Assembly: GCA_041554195.1 (NCBI GenBank)
Contig: JBFFMJ010000006.1
Coordinates: 62,001 to 126,000, forward strand
Length of the DNA: 64,000 bases
From: JAPHSX01 sp041554195
GTDB taxonomy: Bacteria > Pseudomonadota > Gammaproteobacteria > Thiohalomonadales > Thiohalomonadaceae
Direction of reading: 5' to 3'
The notes under the pieces are model-generated. The model worked only from the letters and a program-made list of their open reading frames with translations, was not told the DNA's origin and did no database searches. Both the position numbers and the translations under genes were made by a program. This document shows positions 17,994 to 25,641 of this stretch, piece by piece (position 1 is the first letter of the stretch; each line of letters begins with the position of its first letter).

Positions 17994-20183
17994 TTAACGG
18001 CCATCCCGCCGTTTTCCTTTTGCGGGCCTTTTCACAGTGGGACGTTTTTTTGTGGTGGCCTGTTGCGTCTTTGCCTGCTGCGGTTTCTGAGGCCGCGGTT
18101 TGCCTTGTTGCGGCTTGCCCTGCTCGCCCTTGCGCTGCATCCGGCTGCCATCTTTGGTGACGCCCGAATCCTTAGGCTGCCAGCTCGGCACCAGGTGGCG
18201 CTTGCCGTTACCGATCAGATCCTCGCGCCCCATGCGCTTGAGCGCCTCGCGCAGCATCGGCCAGTTGGCCGCATCGTGGTAACGCAGGAAGGCCTTGTGC
18301 AGGCGGCGGCCACGCTCCCCCTTGGGGGTGACAACATCACCGCCCTGGTGATGCACCCGCTTCAGCGGATTCTTGCCGCTGTAATACATCGCCGAGGCAA
18401 TCGCCATCGGTGAGGGGAGGAAGTTCTGTACCTGATCGAGGCGGAAATTATTCTTCTTTAACCACAGCGCCAGGTTAAGCATATCCTCATCCGTGGTGCC
18501 CGGATGGGCGGAGATAAAATAGGGGATCAGGTACTGCTCCTTGCCCGCCTCTTTGGAATATTTCTCGAACATCTGCTTGAACTTGTCGTAGGCCCCCATG
18601 CCCGGCTTCATCATGTGGCTAAGCGGGCCGGACTCGGTGTGCTCCGGGGCGATCTTGAGGTAACCACCAACATGGTGGGTCACCAGCTCCTTCACATACT
18701 CCGGGGAGCGTACCGCCAGGTCATAACGCAGGCCGGAGGCAACAAAGACCCGTTTCACCCCCTGCACCCCACGGGCGCGGCGGTAAAGCTGCACCAGCGG
18801 GCGCTGGTCAGTATGCAGGTTGGTGCAGATATCGGGGTAGACACAGGAGAGGCGACGGCAGGCCGATTCGATCTTCTCCTCCTTGCAGTGCAGCTGCCAC
18901 ATGTTGGCGGTGGGACCGCCAAGGTCGGAGATATTGCCGGTAAAGCCGGGGGTGAGGTCGCGGATCGCCTCCACCTCGCGGATGATCGAGTCCTCCGAGC
19001 GGTTCTGGATGATGCGCCCCTCATGCTCGGTGATCGAGCAGAAGGTACAGCCGCCAAAACAGCCGCGCATGATGTTGATGGAGAAGCGGATCATCTCATA
19101 GGCGGGGATACGCGCCTTACCGTAAGCGGGGTGCGGCTGGCGGGTATAGGGCAGCTCGAACACCCGGTCCAGCTCTTTGGTGGTGAGCGGTACTGGCGGC
19201 GGATTGAGCCACAGCTGACGGTTGCCGTGGGCCTGCACCAGCGGGCGGGCATTGCCGGGGTTGGTCTCCATGTGGAAGACGCGTGAGGCGTGGGCGTAGA
19301 GCACCGGATCGTCCCGCACCTGCTCATAGCTCGGCATCCGCACCACCACCCGGTCGCGCTGCTCACGCGCCACCTCGCGGATGTTGTGCACCACCCGGCT
19401 CTTCTCCCCGCTATTCTCGCACCCCGGCTCCATGGCATAGGGGTCGGGATGGCTACCCAGCTCACCCGGCTCATCCAGTTCGGTGGAGTCGAGCTCTATC
19501 CAATCGATGGGGGTCTGTTTGATCAGGAAGGCGGCACCGCGAATGTCGCGCATCTGGCTGGTGTTCTCGCCGGCGGCCAGGCGGTGAGCCACCTCGACAA
19601 TGGCCCGCTCGGCATTACCATAAAGCAGCAGGTCGGCCTTGGAGTCCATCAACACCGAGCGGCGCACCTTGTCCGACCAGTAGTCATAGTGGGCCAGGCG
19701 GCGCAGACTCGCCTCGATACCGCCGATGATCAGCGGCACATCCTTGTAGGCCTCACGGCAACGCTGCGAGTAGACAACCACCGAGCGGTCCGGCCGGGTG
19801 CCCCCCTTGCCATCGGGCGAATAGGCATCATCGGAGCGAATACGGCGATCCGAGGTGTAGCGGTTGACCATCGAGTCCATATTGCCCGCCGTCACCCCCC
19901 AGAACAGGTTAGGCCTGCCCAGCGCCTTGAAGGGCTCGGCCGAGGTCCAGTCGGGCTGGGCGATAATGCCGACGCGAAAGCCCTGCGCCTCCAGCAGGCG
20001 ACCTATCACCGCCATGCCGAAGCTGGGGTGATCCACATAGGCATCACCGGTCACCAGCACCACGTCACAGCTATCCCAGCCCAACGCCTCCATCTCGGCA
20101 CGGCTGGTGGGCAGCACCGGAGTGGGAAGAAAACGCTTCGCCCAATAGGGGCGATAGGAAAAAAGGTCTTTAACTGGCTGCAT
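17994..20183 (-). CDS. YgiQ family radical SAM protein
   Basis: Large B12-binding-like radical SAM protein (UPF0313) of 729 residues from the ATG at 20183. A frame extension to 20312 would overlap the divergent gene and lacks conservation. The N-terminus (MQPVKDLFSYRPYW) is typical. The radical SAM cluster is CFGGCTFC (CxxxCxxC) followed by SITEHEGR. The C-terminal roughly 50 residues are a low-complexity Lys/Gln/Pro-rich tail. The reaction is not known. Confidence 0.92.
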   Translation of the reverse strand: MQPVKDLFSYRPYWAKRFLPTPVLPTSRAEMEALGWDSCDVVLVTGDAYVDHPSFGMAVIGRLLEAQGFRVGIIAQPDWTSAEPFKALGRPNLFWGVTAGNMDSMVNRYTSDRRIRSDDAYSPDGKGGTRPDRSVVVYSQRCREAYKDVPLIIGGIEASLRRLAHYDYWSDKVRRSVLMDSKADLLLYGNAERAIVEVAHRLAAGENTSQMRDIRGAAFLIKQTPIDWIELDSTELDEPGELGSHPDPYAMEPGCENSGEKSRVVHNIREVAREQRDRVVVRMPSYEQVRDDPVLYAHASRVFHMETNPGNARPLVQAHGNRQLWLNPPPVPLTTKELDRVFELPYTRQPHPAYGKARIPAYEMIRFSINIMRGCFGGCTFCSITEHEGRIIQNRSEDSIIREVEAIRDLTPGFTGNISDLGGPTANMWQLHCKEEKIESACRRLSCVYPDICTNLHTDQRPLVQLYRRARGVQGVKRVFVASGLRYDLAVRSPEYVKELVTHHVGGYLKIAPEHTESGPLSHMMKPGMGAYDKFKQMFEKYSKEAGKEQYLIPYFISAHPGTTDEDMLNLALWLKKNNFRLDQVQNFLPSPMAIASAMYYSGKNPLKRVHHQGGDVVTPKGERGRRLHKAFLRYHDAANWPMLREALKRMGREDLIGNGKRHLVPSWQPKDSGVTKDGSRMQRKGEQGKPQQGKPRPQKPQQAKTQQATTKKRPTVKRPAKGKRRDGR

Positions 20184-20303
20184 CGTGATCCGGGCCTGGG
20201 GCCTGTAGTGGTTAACAACGGAGCGTTTTACTCCGGGCGACAAAATAGCGTATATTTCAATCAGTTGGTTATTATACTTCAAGAAGAAACAAGGAGCCGG
20301 ACA

Positions 20304-20852
20304 ATGCGTCACTTTTCTCTCATCAGCGCGACAATGCTGATAGCACTTCTCGCTGCGGCACCCGCCTCAGCCGAAGAAGAAGCTGCCACAGCACCAACCG
20401 AGGCGATGGGTGAAATCCCGGAGGCGGTGGCTGTAACGAAGGAAACTGACGCCCACCCCGAGGATCCAGGTATGGCGGAGGCCGCCGCCGAACAGGAAGC
20501 GATGGAGGCCGAATCAGCCGTTGAAACCGAGACACCCCTCGATGTTGCCCCCCCTGTCAGCGATGCCCCTGCCATGACAGCAGAATCTGAAACGGCAATG
20601 GAGAGTGACACCGTAACCCACGAAGTGATCACCGGTACCGTGGTGGAAACCACTGGCCCCGCGGCCCCGCCCCCTGAAGATATGAATATCCCGGTGCGCG
20701 GCATGCATATGGATCAGGTAGAGAAGATGTACGGCAAGCCCGTGAGTATCAACCCGCCGGTTGGCGAGCCACCTATCACCCGCTGGGACTATCCTGGATA
20801 CAGTGTCTACTTCGAATACTCCTACGTTATCCAGAGCGTGGGAAAGCGTTAG
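20304..20852 (+). CDS. Secreted acidic protein with conserved C-terminal domain
   Basis: The 182-residue protein starts at ATG 20304 behind AAGGAG. A Sec signal peptide (about 1-23, cleavage after ASA) is followed by roughly 90 residues rich in Glu, Ala and Thr, probably disordered. A compact C-terminal domain follows (MNIPVRGMHMDQVEKMYG... RWDYPGYSVYFEY). The domain resembles short proteins common in gammaproteobacteria and could adopt a SmpA/BamE-like fold, judged only from the GM-x-V-x-YG-P pattern. A terminator follows. Confidence 0.75.
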   Translation: MRHFSLISATMLIALLAAAPASAEEEAATAPTEAMGEIPEAVAVTKETDAHPEDPGMAEAAAEQEAMEAESAVETETPLDVAPPVSDAPAMTAESETAMESDTVTHEVITGTVVETTGPAAPPPEDMNIPVRGMHMDQVEKMYGKPVSINPPVGEPPITRWDYPGYSVYFEYSYVIQSVGKR

Positions 20853-20874
20853 CCCTACTATCTCACTTACATCA

Positions 20875-20900
20875 AAAGGGGGGCGTTTACGCCCCTTTTT
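20875..20900 (+). terminator. Terminator after the secreted acidic protein
   Basis: AAAAGGGGGGCG-TTTA-CGCCCCTTTTT stem-loop with T run, 22 bases past the stop and just before the next gene's ribosome binding site. Confidence 0.8.
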
Positions 20901-20916
20901 GCTTGGAGACAGAACC

Positions 20917-21960
20917 GTGTCCAATACCCTCACACTGCAACAGACCATCGCCGAACTGGAGCAGGGTAATCCCCCCGCCGCCGGGGCCGGTTTTCTCGGT
21001 GCCCGCCTCGACCCCGCCGAGGCCCGACTGCTGCTGATCCCCGTCCCCTGGGAGGCGACCACCTCCTACGGCGGCGGCACCTGCAACGCCCCGGCGGCGA
21101 TCATCAGCGCCAGCCACCAGCTGGATTTGGAGGACGGCTGTTTCGGCCAACCCTACAGGGCAGGCATCACCTTCGTGCCACAGAGCGATGCCATCGTCGA
21201 ACTCAACCGCAATAGCCGCGAAGCGGCACTACGCGTGATCGAGGCACTGGAGCGCGCTAAAGAGGCCACAGAAGATACTGCCACCGTCAACGCCGCCAGC
21301 GAGCAGCTCAATCACTATGTCTATGAGCAGGCCAGGGCGATCCGCCAGCAGGGCAAGCTCGCCGCCGTCGTCGGCGGCGATCACGCCTCACCACAGGGAC
21401 TGATAAAAGCCCTCGCCGAGGAGGGTGAATTCGGCATCCTCCACTTCGACGCCCACCACGACCTGCGCCAGGCCTACGAAGGTTTCAGCCACTCCCACGC
21501 CTCCATCTTCTACAACGTGCTGGAGAGTTATCCCGAGGTCACCAAGCTGGTACAGGTGGCGATCCGCGACTACTCCCGCGACGAGGCACGCTACGCCGAA
21601 TCACAGGGCGAACGCCTTGTTGTACTCTACGGACGCGATCTGTTCCGCTGCAAGGCCGAAGGCAAAAGCTTCGCTGAGATCACCCGCGCCGTGATCGACC
21701 AACTCCCACCACGTGTCTACATCTCCTTCGACATCGACGCCCTCGACCCGCCCTACTGCCCCAGCACCGGCACCCCCGTCCCCGGCGGCATCAGCTTTGA
21801 TGAGGCGAGTTACATGATCGAAGAGCTGGCGCAAAGCGGTAAGGAGATCATCGGCTTTGATCTGTGTGAAGTCACACCGGGGGAAGATGAATGGGATGCG
21901 AATGTGGGGGCAAGGTTGTTATATAAGTTGTGCGGAGCGTTGGTTTATAACCAGCCGTAG
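20917..21960 (+). CDS. Agmatinase/arginase (ureohydrolase) family protein
   Basis: Dinuclear manganese ureohydrolase of 347 residues. The GTG start at 20917 follows a GGAG and lies after the previous terminator. The metal motifs GGDHASP, FDAHHDLR and SFDIDALDP are all present, so the enzyme should be active on agmatine, arginine or a related guanidino compound. It is longer than E. coli SpeB (about 306) through an N-terminal extension, which is seen in distinct subgroups, so the substrate is left open. No speA lies nearby. Confidence 0.88.
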   Translation: MSNTLTLQQTIAELEQGNPPAAGAGFLGARLDPAEARLLLIPVPWEATTSYGGGTCNAPAAIISASHQLDLEDGCFGQPYRAGITFVPQSDAIVELNRNSREAALRVIEALERAKEATEDTATVNAASEQLNHYVYEQARAIRQQGKLAAVVGGDHASPQGLIKALAEEGEFGILHFDAHHDLRQAYEGFSHSHASIFYNVLESYPEVTKLVQVAIRDYSRDEARYAESQGERLVVLYGRDLFRCKAEGKSFAEITRAVIDQLPPRVYISFDIDALDPPYCPSTGTPVPGGISFDEASYMIEELAQSGKEIIGFDLCEVTPGEDEWDANVGARLLYKLCGALVYNQP

Positions 21961-22014
21961 GGTGGATAAGCGCCAGCGCATCCACCACTTGAACTATCAC
22001 TCGCAACGGCAACA

Positions 22015-23331
22015 TCAAGAGGGGATGAATTTGCTTTCTGCGATCTCCCTCACCACCTGCAGCATCGCACTAGTAAGTTGCCTCAGCTGCGCCGGCTCAA
22101 TCACAAACGGTGGCATCACGTAGAGCAGTTTACCAAAAGGCCGAATCCACACACCCAGTTCGACCAACCTTGGCTGTATCCACTGCATCTCGACCGGCTC
22201 AGCCAGTTCTACCACCCCTATCGCCCCCTGCACCCGTACATCGGCAACACACTCGTATGCATGGCAAGGGGCAAGTTCGACTTTTAATTGCGACTCGATG
22301 GCGCAGACGCGCTGTTGCCACGGTGAGGCCAGCAGCAGGTCAATGGAGGCATTGGCCACAGCGCAGGCGAGCGGGTTGGCCATAAAGGTAGGACCATGCA
22401 TCAATACCCCGCTACCGTCTGCGCCAATCCCCCGTGCCACCCTTTCCGTGGTAAGGGTGGCCGCCAGCGTCAGGGTGCCGCCGGTCAACGCCTTGCCGAC
22501 GGTGAGAATGTCGGGAACGATCGCCGCCTGCTCGTAGGCAAACAGGGTGCCGCTACGGCCAAAACCGGTGGCAATTTCGTCGAGGATCAACAGCACCTCA
22601 TACTCATCACACAGTGCCCGCACCTGCCGTAGATATTCAGGGCAGTAGAAACGCATCCCCCCTGCCCCCTGTACGATGGGTTCGAGGATCACCGCGGCGA
22701 TTTCACTCTGATGCTCCTGTATCAACCGGGCAAAGTCGGCAATGTATGACGCATCCCACTGCTCATCCGAAGCGCACTCAGGAACCGGTGCAAAGAGGTG
22801 CTCCGCCACTACACCGTTGAACATGCCGTGCATACCGTTATCCGGATCACACACCGCCATGGTGCCAAAGGTGTCGCCGTGATAACCGCCACGCACGGTA
22901 AGCAGCCGTTGCTTGTCCTTCCGTCCCTGGGCAAACCAGTATTGCAGCGCCATCTTGATCGCCACCTCTACCGAAATAGAGCCAGAGTCGGCCAGAAAGA
23001 CGTGCTGCAAGGGCTCAGCCGTGATCTCGACCAGACGCCGCCCGAGTTGCGCCGCCGGTTCGTGGCTGAGGCCACCGAACATGACGTGCGACATCTTCTG
23101 TGCCTGTTCGCTTATCGCCGCATTCAACTCAGGCACGTTATAGCCGTGGATCGCCGCCCACCAAGAGGACATGCCGTCAACCAGCCGGCGCCCGTCGGCC
23201 AGCTCCAGCTCCACGCCACTGGCGGCCACCACAGGGAAGGTGGGCAGCGGATTGAGCATCGAGGTATAGGGGTGCCACAGGTGGTTGTGGTCGAACTGTT
23301 GCCAGTCGAATGAATCAGTATTGGATGACAT
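22015..23331 (-). CDS. bioA: Adenosylmethionine-8-amino-7-oxononanoate aminotransferase
   Basis: Class III PLP aminotransferase of biotin synthesis, which uses S-adenosylmethionine as amino donor to make 7,8-diaminopelargonate. The 438 residues contain the N-terminal HLWHPYTSM motif typical of BioA, SSWWAAIHGYN, ILDEIATGFGRSG and the PLP lysine in LTVGKALTGG. It stands alone, since the other bio genes are not in this window. Confidence 0.95.
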   Translation of the reverse strand: MSSNTDSFDWQQFDHNHLWHPYTSMLNPLPTFPVVAASGVELELADGRRLVDGMSSWWAAIHGYNVPELNAAISEQAQKMSHVMFGGLSHEPAAQLGRRLVEITAEPLQHVFLADSGSISVEVAIKMALQYWFAQGRKDKQRLLTVRGGYHGDTFGTMAVCDPDNGMHGMFNGVVAEHLFAPVPECASDEQWDASYIADFARLIQEHQSEIAAVILEPIVQGAGGMRFYCPEYLRQVRALCDEYEVLLILDEIATGFGRSGTLFAYEQAAIVPDILTVGKALTGGTLTLAATLTTERVARGIGADGSGVLMHGPTFMANPLACAVANASIDLLLASPWQQRVCAIESQLKVELAPCHAYECVADVRVQGAIGVVELAEPVEMQWIQPRLVELGVWIRPFGKLLYVMPPFVIEPAQLRQLTSAMLQVVREIAESKFIPS

Positions 23332-23487
23332 GATGAGTAAACGTTATGAGTGTCGTGACATTATCGGTGCCTCATGGTGTTGACGCAACGTGAGCGCCTA
23401 TGGTCAGCCTCCCTGCCCGCATGCCAGCTTGCATCCCCCATTCTGTGGACGGTGCCATCGAATCAGTAAACCTTACTGACCGTTCCC

Positions 23488-23549
23488 TATGACATGACAG
23501 AGAACATGTCATAAGTGATATATGTCATGCCAATGTCATGTAATGTCAC
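23488..23549. promoter_or_regulatory. Cluster of TGTCATG operator repeats
   Basis: A perfect inverted repeat TATGACATG (23488-23496) / CATGTCATA (23505-23513) is followed by three direct ATGTCA copies at 23522, 23533 and 23543, spaced 11 and 10 bases. Such helically phased repeats 40-110 bases before a sigma54 promoter are expected of an upstream activator sequence. The same word recurs at 27005-27045 and 46755-46796. Confidence 0.7.
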
Positions 23550-23590
23550 CACAAGTCCAGTAACTTTATGATTTCATTAGATACTTATAT

Positions 23591-23606
23591 TGGCACAGCA
23601 TGTGCA
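23591..23606 (+). promoter_or_regulatory. Sigma54 promoter upstream of a probable small RNA
   Basis: TGGCACAGCATGTGCA has the perfect -24 element TGGCAC and GG-N10-GC spacing. It lies just downstream of the operator cluster and about 90 bases before a strong terminator with no open frame between. Confidence 0.65.
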
Positions 23607-23616
23607 TTTACCGATG

Positions 23617-23711
23617 CGTGGTGAGTCTCCAAGGCTGGATACGCCTTCGAGCTCCTCCCTCCACACACTGTGGTGTTTTTAACGCGTCCATCCCCGGACG
23701 CGTTTTTTTTT
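23617..23711 (+). ncRNA. Candidate sigma54-dependent small RNA
   Basis: About 95 bases lie between the predicted start (roughly 12 bases past the -12 GC) and a strong Rho-independent terminator, with no credible coding frame. The interior contains CUCCUCCCUCC (23652-23662), complementary to Shine-Dalgarno sequences and similar to seed regions of sRNAs that block translation. It precedes the rhodanese operon on the same strand but is separated by its own terminator and the next promoter. The 5' end is predicted, not observed. Confidence 0.55.
23681..23711 (+). terminator. Strong terminator with no coding gene upstream
   Basis: AACGCGTCC-atcccc-GGACGCGTT followed by nine or more T. The nearest plus-strand gene upstream ends at 21960, so it most likely ends the short transcript starting near 23617. 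Confidence 0.85.
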
Positions 23712-23755
23712 GCTCCACAAAACGTTTTCCTTCCTAACGACTACAGGACGCTGCG

Positions 23756-23771
23756 TGGCATACAACTTGCG
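23756..23771 (+). promoter_or_regulatory. Sigma54 promoter of the exported-rhodanese operon
   Basis: TGGCATACAACTTGCG matches TGGCAY-N5-TTGC with GG-N10-GC spacing. The predicted start leaves a leader of about 115 bases before the small secreted protein gene. Confidence 0.7.
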
Positions 23772-23898
23772 GTGTCCTTTAAGACATAGGGAATGCGCTT
23801 GTAATGCCTAATGGATGTGGCATTATCAGTCTGCTACGTTTCTGGATAAAACAACTATTAATAAATACCGGGTAAGCTCGGAACTATGGAGGCAGTCA

Positions 23899-24069
23899 AT
23901 GTTTAAACGTATCGCCCTTCTGCTGGCAATGCTGTTCGCAGTAGGTTCTTTCAGCACCGCTGTTCTTGCTCAGGACGAAGAAGAGACAGGGGCCGAGTCC
24001 ACTGAGACCACTACTGAAACCCAACCCGCTGAGGGTGAAGGTGGCGGTGGTGACCCTGAGTGTGACTAA
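23899..24069 (+). CDS. Small secreted acidic protein with Gly-rich Cys tail, 56 aa
   Basis: Start ATG 23899 follows a GGAGG. Residues 1-24 form a clear Sec signal peptide (cleavage after VLA). The mature part is only about 32 residues: Glu/Thr-rich, then a run of glycines and the ending DPECD with a single cysteine next to the last residue. No family is recognised. It is the first gene of the operon with two exported rhodaneses. A flexible Gly linker ending in a lone cysteine invites comparison with the SoxY sulfur-carrier tail, which is speculation. Confidence 0.7.
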   Translation: MFKRIALLLAMLFAVGSFSTAVLAQDEEETGAESTETTTETQPAEGEGGGGDPECD

Positions 24070-24191
24070 CACATAATAAAAGTTCACCAACCACAATAAC
24101 TCCGCACCCGTCGCTGCAAGGAGCAACCCTCCCTGCAGTGACTGATTATAGGTGTGGTAAAAAATCGTAAAAACCAAAGGAGAAAATCGTA

Positions 24192-24851
24192 ATGAAGATT
24201 GCAAAAATCATTACATCCACCGCTCTGGTCGCCTGTATGTCGCTAGGCGCACTCACCACTGCCAGTGCCGGTGATATGGCTGTAAAGATCACCCCCAAGA
24301 TGGCCTCAGCCGATATCAAACACAACGGCAAAACGGTTACCATCATGCGTAATCAGGATCAGAAGAACACCATCAACCCGGCCTTTGCCAAAACCTCACG
24401 CAAGTGCCCACCCTTCTGCATCCGTCCCTTCACCACCGCCCAGGGGGTTGAGACCATTGCTGAGCTGGAAGTCATCGACTATGCCAAGAAAATGAGCGCT
24501 GGCGACAAGGGCATCATGCTGGTTGATAACCGTACCCCTGACTGGCACAAAAAAGGCACCATCCCTGGTGCTGTAAACGTCCCCTTTACCAAGCTCAATC
24601 GTAAGAAGGGTGCCGACGATCTCTCCATCGCCGAGTCACTGGAGATGTTCGGTGCTGTTGAGGGCGACAAGGGCTGGGACTTCAGTAATGCCAAGACCCT
24701 GGTGATGTTCTGTAACGGTATGTGGTGTGGTCAGTCGCCACTTGGTATCGCCGGCATCATGGGCGTGGGTTATCCTGCGGAGAAGATTAAGTGGTATCGC
24801 GGCGGCATGCAGAGCTGGGAAATCGTTGGTCTGACTACCGTCAAGCCCTAA
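24192..24851 (+). CDS. Exported rhodanese-domain protein with CPPFC motif (periplasmic paralogue)
   Basis: 219 residues with a Sec signal peptide (cleavage near ASA, 26). A short N-terminal beta segment leads to the conserved AKTSRKCPPFC motif (C72, C76), then one rhodanese domain (VDNRTPDWHKKGTIPGA, active loop CNGMWCGQSP, C174 and C179). The active loop lacks the arginines of thiosulfate sulfurtransferases and contains a second cysteine. This suggests redox-linked or protein-bound persulfide transfer in the periplasm. AAAGGAG precedes the ATG. A close paralogue follows 37 bases downstream. Confidence 0.88.
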   Translation: MKIAKIITSTALVACMSLGALTTASAGDMAVKITPKMASADIKHNGKTVTIMRNQDQKNTINPAFAKTSRKCPPFCIRPFTTAQGVETIAELEVIDYAKKMSAGDKGIMLVDNRTPDWHKKGTIPGAVNVPFTKLNRKKGADDLSIAESLEMFGAVEGDKGWDFSNAKTLVMFCNGMWCGQSPLGIAGIMGVGYPAEKIKWYRGGMQSWEIVGLTTVKP

Positions 24852-24888
24852 CCGACACTATCAAATAGAATAAAAGAGGTTTTCAATC

Positions 24889-25578
24889 ATGACTAAGATG
24901 AAAATGTTCAAGGGCCTTGTTGTCGCCACCGCCGCCTCCGTACTGGTTGCCTGTGGAAGCAATCCGGAGAAGCCCGCTGAAACGTCTGCAGTGAGTAAAA
25001 GTGCCGTTGCCGTCAAGATCACCCCAAAGATGGAGAGTGCCACCGTTAGTCTGAACGGCAACGATGTCACCATCATACGTAATCAGGATCAGAAGAACAC
25101 CGTGAACCCGGCCTTTGCCAAAACCTCACGCAAGTGTCCTCCGTTCTGCATTCGTCCCATCACTACTGCCAAGGGCGTCGAGACCATCGCTGAGCTGGAG
25201 GTCATAAGCTACGTTCAGAAAATGGCTGCAGGCGAGAATGTAATGATCGTAGACAACCGTACCCCAGACTGGCACGCCAAGGGGACTATACCTGGTGCAG
25301 TAAGCGTTCCCTTTACTAAAATCAACCGCGGTAAAGGCGCTGACGATGTCTCCATTGCCGAATCACTGGAGATGTTCGGCGCAGTCGAAGGTGATAAGGG
25401 TTGGGACTTCAGCAATGCCAAGACCCTGGTGATGTTCTGTAACGGCATGTGGTGTGGTCAGTCACCTCTCGGCATTGCTGGCATCATGAAAGAGGGTTAC
25501 CCGGCCGAGAAGATCAAATGGTATCGCGGCGGCATGCAGGACTGGGAGATCCTGGGTCTGAGCACCGTTAAGCCCTGA
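24889..25578 (+). CDS. Exported rhodanese-domain lipoprotein with CPPFC motif
   Basis: 229 residues, nearly identical to the preceding protein from KITPKM onward but with a lipoprotein signal (LVAC, Cys22) instead of a cleaved Sec peptide. Gly follows the lipid-bearing cysteine, which favours the outer membrane. CPPFC (C83, C87) and the active loop CNGMWCGQSP (C184, C189) are conserved. Tandem duplication with different anchoring suggests one soluble and one membrane-tethered copy of the same enzyme. A terminator follows. Confidence 0.88.
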   Translation: MTKMKMFKGLVVATAASVLVACGSNPEKPAETSAVSKSAVAVKITPKMESATVSLNGNDVTIIRNQDQKNTVNPAFAKTSRKCPPFCIRPITTAKGVETIAELEVISYVQKMAAGENVMIVDNRTPDWHAKGTIPGAVSVPFTKINRGKGADDVSIAESLEMFGAVEGDKGWDFSNAKTLVMFCNGMWCGQSPLGIAGIMKEGYPAEKIKWYRGGMQDWEILGLSTVKP

Positions 25579-25592
25579 GTTAACTCCAGGCA

Positions 25593-25627
25593 ATAAAAAA
25601 GGCGGCCATCATGGCCGCCTTTTTTTG
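25593..25627. terminator. Bidirectional terminator
   Basis: AAAAAAGGCGGCCATCATGGCCGCCTTTTTTT: perfect GGCGGCCAT/ATGGCCGCC stem with A and T flanks between the rhodanese operon (plus) and the regulator (minus). Confidence 0.9.
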
Positions 25628-25641
25628 TGCCTGTGAAACTA

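Noticed and set aside
18504..19286. Open frame of 260 codons antisense to the YgiQ gene
   Set aside because: Shadow frame in GC-rich coding DNA. No motif or start signal.
19290..20303. Long upstream extension of the secreted acidic protein
   Set aside because: The extension runs antisense through the YgiQ gene. A good ribosome binding site and signal peptide place the true start at 20304.
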